Positions 30,619 to 35,293 of a DNA stretch of 35,293 nt are shown piece by piece. The notes beneath the pieces are model-generated. The model was not told the DNA's origin, ran no database searches, and was given only the letters and a program-made list of their open reading frames with translations. This DNA comes from Pseudomonadota bacterium. Lineage in GTDB: Bacteria > Pseudomonadota > Gammaproteobacteria > Pseudomonadales > Azotimanducaceae. The position numbers were made by a program, and so were the translations under genes. Each line of letters starts with the position of its first letter. The first letter of the stretch is position 1. The DNA lies in assembly GCA_027622495.1 (NCBI GenBank), contig JAQBYL010000002.1, forward strand, positions 1-35,293. Reading direction: 5' to 3'.

Positions 30619-31608
30619 CTAGAGCTGGGCTTCCACATGGTCGAGAAGCATAGAGGCAATATCCAGAGAAAACTGTGCATCCAGTTCGCGTATGCAGGTA
30701 GGACAGGTAACGTTTACCTCCGTCAGATAGTCGCCAATCACATCGATCCCCACAAACGCAAGACCCCGTGCTTTCAGTTCTGGACCAACCTGGTGCGCGA
30801 TCCATCGGTCCCGTTCAGACAACGGCTGGCCGACACCGGTTCCACCTGCTGCCAGGTTGCCACGAGCCTCACCCGCCATCGGCACGCGCGCCAGGGCATA
30901 GGGTACAGGTTCGCCGTTGATCATCAGTATGCGCTTATCGCCGAGCGCAATCTCAGGCAGATACACCTGCCCCATGATCTGCGATGTGCCACCGTTGGTG
31001 AGAGTTTCGAGGACCACTGAGAGGTTAGGGTCGCCGTCCATGATGCGAAAAATTGATTTCCCCCCCATTCCGTCGAGCGGTTTGAACACGACGTTCGGAT
31101 GGGTTTTCTTGAATGCGGTGAGCACAGAAAGATTGCGGCTGACCACCAGATCGGGACAACACTGCGGAAAAGCGGTAGCAAAGAACTTTTCGTTGCAGTC
31201 ACGCAATGATTGCGGTCGGTTGAAGACTTTGGCGCCCAGAGATTCTGCGCGCTCAAGCAGATAGGTTGCGTAGATGTACTCCATGTCGAACGGCGGATCC
31301 TTGCGCATCATGATCACGTCGAAATATGTCAGTGGCTGTGCATTGGCAGCGCTTTGCTGGTACCAGCTGGCACCGGCTGCCTTCTGCCGTTGTGCAACCT
31401 TGGGGTCCAGATTTTCTGCAAACTCATCACTCAATTTAAGCGCTCTTGTCAGCGCCATCGGCTGCCGCTCACTTAAGAACAGATCCTCGATGCCCACGTA
31501 ACTGATTTCCCAGCCGCGCATCTGAGCTGCACGAATCATGGCGAGGGTCGAGTCTTTTTTGAGCGACAGGCTCTCAAGCGGGTCCATCACGAATGCGATG
31601 CGGGTCAT
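30619..31608 (-). CDS. gshB: Glutathione synthetase
   Basis: 329 residues. It is an ATP-grasp enzyme joining gamma-glutamylcysteine and glycine. Conserved parts are FVMDPLESLSLKKDST at 6-21, MMRKDPPFDMEYIYATYLLE, RPQSLRDCNEK, VFKPLDGMGGKSIFR, and RGNLAAGGTG followed by FVGIDVIGDYLTEVNVTCPT. The ATG at 31608 is the natural start. It leads the minus-strand group gshB-tonB-like-yqgE-ruvX, with 10 bases to the TonB-like gene, and is divergent from pilG. Confidence 0.97.
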   Translation of the reverse strand: MTRIAFVMDPLESLSLKKDSTLAMIRAAQMRGWEISYVGIEDLFLSERQPMALTRALKLSDEFAENLDPKVAQRQKAAGASWYQQSAANAQPLTYFDVIMMRKDPPFDMEYIYATYLLERAESLGAKVFNRPQSLRDCNEKFFATAFPQCCPDLVVSRNLSVLTAFKKTHPNVVFKPLDGMGGKSIFRIMDGDPNLSVVLETLTNGGTSQIMGQVYLPEIALGDKRILMINGEPVPYALARVPMAGEARGNLAAGGTGVGQPLSERDRWIAHQVGPELKARGLAFVGIDVIGDYLTEVNVTCPTCIRELDAQFSLDIASMLLDHVEAQL

Positions 31609-31871
31609 TGGATGAGGATCCTTGAAATAAAGTGCTCAAAATACCGGGATGGGTACTGAGCAGCAACCTGCATGAGAACCCTATCCCGTGGTTGAGCCGT
31701 GTGCCTAGTTGCGTTTGCCCCGATCAGGTACAAAAGCGCTGTCCGGTTTGTTTATCCGGCCTGTAGTCGCCTTAGGCACGGCGTAATGTTTTGCGTCTTC
31801 GCTTACGGCAGGGGTTATCGGTCACTTTGTAGTCTGACAAGACTTGGTGTGGCCGCAGATAAGGACACTAA
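31609..31871. other. Divergent gshB-pilG intergenic region
   Basis: 263 bases, the longest non-coding gap in the window. Toward gshB, TTGCTG and TATTTT spaced by 17 bases (about 31643-31671, minus strand) form a weak sigma-70 candidate. Toward pilG no convincing promoter is visible; AAGGA 7 bases before 31872 is the ribosome site. I see no conserved RNA, repeat or small gene here. Confidence 0.4.
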
Positions 31872-32249
31872 ATGGAAGATGAACTTCAAGGCGTTAAAGT
31901 GCTGGTGATTGATGATTCCAAAACAATCCGACGCAGTGCCGAGACTTTGCTGTCCAAGGCCGGATGCGAAGTGATTACTGCCACGGACGGTTTCGATGCG
32001 TTGGCCAAGATCAATGACTCCAAACCCGAAATCATCTTCGTCGACATCATGATGCCACGTCTGGACGGTTATCAGACCTGCGCACTCATTAAGAACAACA
32101 AGGCCTTCAGATCCACACCGGTGGTGATGCTTTCAAGCAAAGATGGCCTGTTCGACCGCGCCAAGGGTCGAATCGTCGGTTCGGATCGATACATAACCAA
32201 ACCGTTCAGCAGAGATGATCTGCTGCAAACCATCCGCACGTTGGTCTAA
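31872..32249 (+). CDS. pilG: Twitching response regulator PilG
   Basis: 125 residues, a single receiver domain. The acidic pocket is VIDDS at 12-16, the phosphorylation site is Asp58 in IIFVDIMMPRLDGY, and the switch residues are in MLSSKDG with the lysine in TKPFS. The block YQTCALIKNN and KGRIVGSDRYITKPF is near-identical to Pseudomonas PilG as I recall it. PilG promotes pilus extension and signals to cAMP synthesis in that species. It is the first gene of the pilG-pilH-pilI-pilJ-chpA cluster. Confidence 0.96.
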   Translation: MEDELQGVKVLVIDDSKTIRRSAETLLSKAGCEVITATDGFDALAKINDSKPEIIFVDIMMPRLDGYQTCALIKNNKAFRSTPVVMLSSKDGLFDRAKGRIVGSDRYITKPFSRDDLLQTIRTLV

Positions 32250-32262
32250 AAGGAGTTGAGGC

Positions 32263-32628
32263 ATGGCGCGCATACTTGTTGTCGATGATTCACCCAGTGA
32301 GACTCATCGCTTCGTCCACACTCTTTCAGGGGTCGGTCACCAGGTACTGACAGCTGACTGTGGTGCAGATGGCGTGGAGATGGCAGCAAGCGAGCTGCCG
32401 GATGTGATTCTGATGGATGTGGTGATGCCCGGTATAAACGGGTTTCAGGCCACACGTCAGATCAGTCGGAACGAAACAACGTCGCATATCCCCATCATTA
32501 TTGTTTCGACTAAAAATCAGGAAGCAGATCGGATCTGGGGAACCCGACAGGGCGCCCGCGAGTATCTGACCAAGCCGGTGAATGACCGGACCCTGCTCGC
32601 CACAATCAACAATGTGCTGAACGGCTGA
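32263..32628 (+). CDS. pilH: Twitching response regulator PilH
   Basis: 121 residues, a single receiver domain with VVDDS at 6-10, the phosphorylation site Asp52 in VILMDVVMPGINGF, the switch serine in IIVSTKN, and the lysine in LTKPV. It ends at the receiver without an output domain. PilH opposes PilG and acts as a phosphate sink or retraction-side regulator in Pseudomonas. AAGGAG lies 8 bases before the ATG. Gaps are 13 bases from pilG and 7 to pilI. Confidence 0.95.
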   Translation: MARILVVDDSPSETHRFVHTLSGVGHQVLTADCGADGVEMAASELPDVILMDVVMPGINGFQATRQISRNETTSHIPIIIVSTKNQEADRIWGTRQGAREYLTKPVNDRTLLATINNVLNG

Positions 32629-32635
32629 ACGACTT

Positions 32636-33181
32636 ATGGTAGCCAGTCAGGCACTCACCATCTTAGGTGACATCGAGCAGTCCACCTTAAAGAACTCCGT
32701 TCCAATGCCGCGCAGAGAAGCGGTGCGATCGGAGTGGCAGGGCTTAGGTTTTCAGATCGGCGGTATGCGTCTGGTTGCACCCATTGCAGATGTCGGCGAA
32801 CTGATGAAGGTTCCCAGGCTCGCGAGGGTGCCGGTCGTAAAACCGTGGATGCGCGGGATCGCCAATAACCGCGGTCGATTAGTCCCGATAGTCGATCTGC
32901 ATATCTACCTCGGCATAGAACCGGTGCTGCCAGTGAATCAATGGCGGGTGCTGCTTGTTGAACACCAGCAGATGACGGTTGGTTTGATTGTTGAACAGTC
33001 GCTGGGCATTCAGCACTTTCTGGAAGACAGCTTCGAAGCAGGCTCGAACGAGAACCTTGGCGCATTGACGCCGCATATAAAAGGCACGTTCAGGCATGGG
33101 GGAAGAGTTTTCTACCACGTCCGGCTGAAAACGATTTTCGAAGACGCGAACTTTTTGGACGTGGAACTGACACAAGGATAG
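32636..33181 (+). CDS. pilI: CheW-like adaptor PilI
   Basis: 181 residues with a CheW domain from about 40. GLGFQIGGMRLVAPIADVGELM, RVPVVKPWMRGIANNRGRLVPIVDL and LLVEHQQMTVGLIVEQSLG are the conserved strands. PilI couples the PilJ receptor to the ChpA kinase. The first 35 residues have no clear motif. No strong Shine-Dalgarno precedes the ATG, so translation may be coupled to pilH. pilJ follows after 34 bases. Confidence 0.93.
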   Translation: MVASQALTILGDIEQSTLKNSVPMPRREAVRSEWQGLGFQIGGMRLVAPIADVGELMKVPRLARVPVVKPWMRGIANNRGRLVPIVDLHIYLGIEPVLPVNQWRVLLVEHQQMTVGLIVEQSLGIQHFLEDSFEAGSNENLGALTPHIKGTFRHGGRVFYHVRLKTIFEDANFLDVELTQG

Positions 33182-33215
33182 CGCCGATCTTAACGGGCGA
33201 ATAAAGGAACTTTAG

Positions 33216-34439
33216 ATGAAGAACATGTCCCCCTTACTTGGAATCATGATGTTGACACTGGCCGGTGCCGTCGCCGGAGCAGGGTATTTTATTGTTGCCC
33301 AGGGTATCGACCTCATGGCCAATGCAGGCATGGTCGCTATTTTTGCGGCATTGATCGGTGTCGCGATTGCCGCTGTTGTAGTCACCGGCAACACCAAGCG
33401 TCAGCTTGGTATGCAGGCGGCTCAGAACGAACGAAACCAGGCAGCGATACTTCAGCTGCTCGACGAGCTGGCTGAGCTGGCGGAGGGGAATCTGACCGTT
33501 CGCGCATCTGTCACCGAAAATTTCACCGGTGCCATAGCGGATTCCATCAACTATGCGATCGACGCGCTTCGTGGTCTGGTATCGAACATCTACGATGTAT
33601 CGGAACAGGTTTCGAAAGCGGTGAATGATACGCAAGGTACCGCACGCATCCTGACCGCAGCTGCGGAAAATCAGGCACGTGAAATTGGTGCTGCATCCCG
33701 CGCTATCAATGAGATGGCGGCGTCAATTGATCAGGTATCTTCCAATGCCGCAGAATCTGCGTCAGTTGCGGAGCGCGCGGTCGAGATTGCCCACACCGGT
33801 TCGCAGGTTGTGCACGACACGATCAATGGTATGGACACCATCCGCGGCCAGATCCAGGAAACGTCCAAACGAATCAAACGTCTCGGTGAGAGCAGCCAGG
33901 AAATCGGTGATATCGTTTCGCTGATCAATGACATTGCCGACCAGACCAACATTCTGTCGTTGAATGCTGCCATACAGGCGTCGATGGCAGGGGATGCCGG
34001 GCGTGGTTTTGCTGTGGTTGCGGACGAAGTCCAGCGCCTGGCAGAACGTTCGAGCGCTGCAACCAAACAGATTGCTGCTCTGGTCAAGACCATTCAGACT
34101 GACACCAACGAGGCGGTCATATCGATGGAACAGACCACCTCGGAGGTTGTCGGTGGTGCGAAGAGAGCACATGATGCCGGTGTTGCGCTCGAAGAGATTG
34201 AATCAGTGTCAGCATCGCTCGCCGAACTGATTCAGAACATCAGCAATGCAGCACGCCAGCAGTCGTCAACAGCGGCCGATGTTTCCAGCACCATGAACAC
34301 GATTCAGGAAATCACTGCCCAGACCGCAAACAGCACTGAAATTACCGCGAAGTCCATCGGTGATCTTGCCGGTATGTCCCGCGAGATGCGTGAATCGGTG
34401 CAAGGCTTCAAACTTCCGGAACGGAGAGCGTCTGCCTGA
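33216..34439 (+). CDS. pilJ: Methyl-accepting chemotaxis protein PilJ, short form without periplasmic sensor
   Basis: 407 residues against about 680 for Pseudomonas PilJ. Two hydrophobic helices (about 5-29 and 37-57) are joined by only about 8 residues, so there is no periplasmic sensing domain. A HAMP-like part follows (about 70-122: NERNQAAILQLLDELAELAEGNLTV). The signalling hairpin tip has the PilJ-specific LNAAIQASMAGDAGRGFAVVADEVQRLAERS pattern at about 249-279, in place of the usual NAAIEAARAGE. AAGGAAC precedes the ATG by 5 bases and pilI ends 34 bases upstream, so the short start is real and not a missed upstream exon or frameshift. The signal input is unknown. Confidence 0.93.
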   Translation: MKNMSPLLGIMMLTLAGAVAGAGYFIVAQGIDLMANAGMVAIFAALIGVAIAAVVVTGNTKRQLGMQAAQNERNQAAILQLLDELAELAEGNLTVRASVTENFTGAIADSINYAIDALRGLVSNIYDVSEQVSKAVNDTQGTARILTAAAENQAREIGAASRAINEMAASIDQVSSNAAESASVAERAVEIAHTGSQVVHDTINGMDTIRGQIQETSKRIKRLGESSQEIGDIVSLINDIADQTNILSLNAAIQASMAGDAGRGFAVVADEVQRLAERSSAATKQIAALVKTIQTDTNEAVISMEQTTSEVVGGAKRAHDAGVALEEIESVSASLAELIQNISNAARQQSSTAADVSSTMNTIQEITAQTANSTEITAKSIGDLAGMSREMRESVQGFKLPERRASA

Positions 34440-34452
34440 GAAGCACTGACTG

Positions 34453-35293
34453 ATGAATACAAGGACTGAACATTTTGCGCTCGAGTGGGTTAGCCACGAG
34501 ATCAGTGCGACGCTGGAACAGGCACACATAGCCCTCGAGCAATTTGCTCGCGAGGGTGATGAAACGCAGCTGCGCAGCTGCCTGACAAACCTGCACCAGG
34601 TGCATGGCACCCTGATCATGATCGAGCTGCCCGGTACCGCCACACTAGCCGATCATCTTGAGAGATTGGCCCAGGCTATGATGGCCGGGCAGGTCAAAAA
34701 CAGCGATTTCGCTAACCAGGCGCTCATGCAGGGCATACTTGAATTGCCTGCGTACATCGAACAGGTTCGCAGAGGCGGTCCGGATTCGAGCGTTCCGATG
34801 TTGCCACTGGTTAATGAAATCCGGATTCTGCTGAACCTTGCACCCAGAAAAAGCGGTGGAGATTATCAGGCTGAAGTGCCTGAGCAGGTGCTCAGGGTAT
34901 TTGACGCGATCGACGGTGTAGAAAAGGCGCGTAAAATCCGTGCTGCCTACCAGCAGTTGCTGCTGACCATCCTGCAGGGTGATCGCAGTGAAAGGACCAT
35001 CGGGTTGCTTGGCAAGGTAGCAAAGGGGCTGACACGCATATGCATTGACACTCAGATTGAAGTCCTTTGGCGTGCATTCGGGGCATTTGTCGACAGCCTT
35101 TCCTCTACCCAGAAAAGCTTTTCATCAGACGATCTCAAACTGCTCCGGCGGGTCGACTCCGAGATGCGTGATCTGGCGGATACCGGACGCGAAGCGCTGA
35201 AACATCGCATATCCCCGGTGCTTGCCAGCCAACTGGTTGATGCGGCAAGCCGAAATGGCGTTGACGCAGAACTGCTCGAGCGAATCCGTACCC
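34453..35293 (+). CDS. chpA: Chemosensory histidine kinase ChpA, N-terminal part (cut by window edge)
   Basis: 280 codons are present and the frame runs off the right edge without a stop. It starts MNTRTEHFALEWVSHEIS, matching the ChpA N-terminus (ALEWVKGEI in Pseudomonas, from memory). The first helical bundle resembles an HPt domain, with the candidate phospho-histidine His48 in LHQVHGTL. More helical sequence follows, and the kinase and receiver parts lie beyond the window. ChpA (a CheA homologue) phosphorylates PilG and PilH. It starts 13 bases after pilJ; a pilK methyltransferase gene, which stands here in Pseudomonas, is absent. Confidence 0.9.
   Translation, partial: MNTRTEHFALEWVSHEISATLEQAHIALEQFAREGDETQLRSCLTNLHQVHGTLIMIELPGTATLADHLERLAQAMMAGQVKNSDFANQALMQGILELPAYIEQVRRGGPDSSVPMLPLVNEIRILLNLAPRKSGGDYQAEVPEQVLRVFDAIDGVEKARKIRAAYQQLLLTILQGDRSERTIGLLGKVAKGLTRICIDTQIEVLWRAFGAFVDSLSSTQKSFSSDDLKLLRRVDSEMRDLADTGREALKHRISPVLASQLVDAASRNGVDAELLERIRT

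Noticed and set aside
1..35293. CRISPR arrays, prophage, insertion sequences, toxin-antitoxin or defence genes
   Set aside because: No direct repeats with spacers, transposase or integrase motifs, or defence domains were seen; all sizeable frames fit core genes.

Overview
The window is a compact, gene-dense stretch of chromosomal core genes. It has about 44 protein genes, no intergenic gap longer than about 265 bases, and no RNA genes, insertion sequences, phage genes or CRISPR array that I can see. Gene content and order point to a non-enteric gammaproteobacterium. Relevant blocks are rpmB-rpmG-mutM with radC and coaBC, the gmk-rpoZ-spoT block, ftsYEX-rpoH, the metX-metW/yggT-proC-yggS block, and a Pil-Chp twitching cluster linked to pilT-pilU, ruvX, yqgE, a TonB-like gene and gshB. 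From memory, the order closely follows two Pseudomonas aeruginosa loci (around PA5315-PA5345 and PA0357-PA0413), which are adjacent here. The genus cannot be named from the sequence.

Layout. Positions 1-4500 (minus): yicC, gmk, rpoZ, spoT, ridA and the first 31 codons of recG. Positions 4611-6734 (plus): rph, pyrE and a small exported protein. Positions 6753-12220 (minus): coaBC, a long membrane-anchored phosphomannomutase (algC type), argB and slmA; dut is missing from its usual place. Positions 12255-14724 (plus): radC, rpmB, rpmG, mutM and a small membrane protein. Positions 14729-15814 (minus): coaD and rsmD. Positions 15843-20466 (plus): ftsY, ftsE, ftsX, rpoH, a DUF423 gene and trmB. 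Positions 20451-26473 (minus): a tightly overlapping run of yggS, proC, yggT, metX, metW, a DUF4426 gene, rdgB and hemW. Positions 26606-28801 (plus): pilT and pilU. Positions 28789-31608 (minus): gshB, a TonB-like gene, yqgE and ruvX. Positions 31872-35293 (plus): pilG, pilH, pilI, pilJ and the start of chpA.

How the genes fit together. The window joins nucleotide metabolism and the stringent response (gmk, spoT, rpoZ, pyrE, rph, rdgB), translation and repair (rpmB, rpmG, mutM, rsmD, trmB), division and membrane targeting (slmA, ftsY, ftsEX), the heat-shock sigma factor, methionine and proline synthesis, and a complete twitching-motility output (pilT, pilU) with its chemosensory input (pilG to chpA).

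The strongest unusual signals are four. A perfect CIRCE operator (the HrcA binding site) lies just upstream of rpoH. PilJ is only 407 residues and lacks the large periplasmic sensor region of the well-known PilJ. PyrE carries an N-terminal extension made of five 12-base repeats. The phosphomannomutase carries a membrane-bound, sensor-like N-terminal half. I found no wholly new multi-gene system; most of the window is ordinary core genome.
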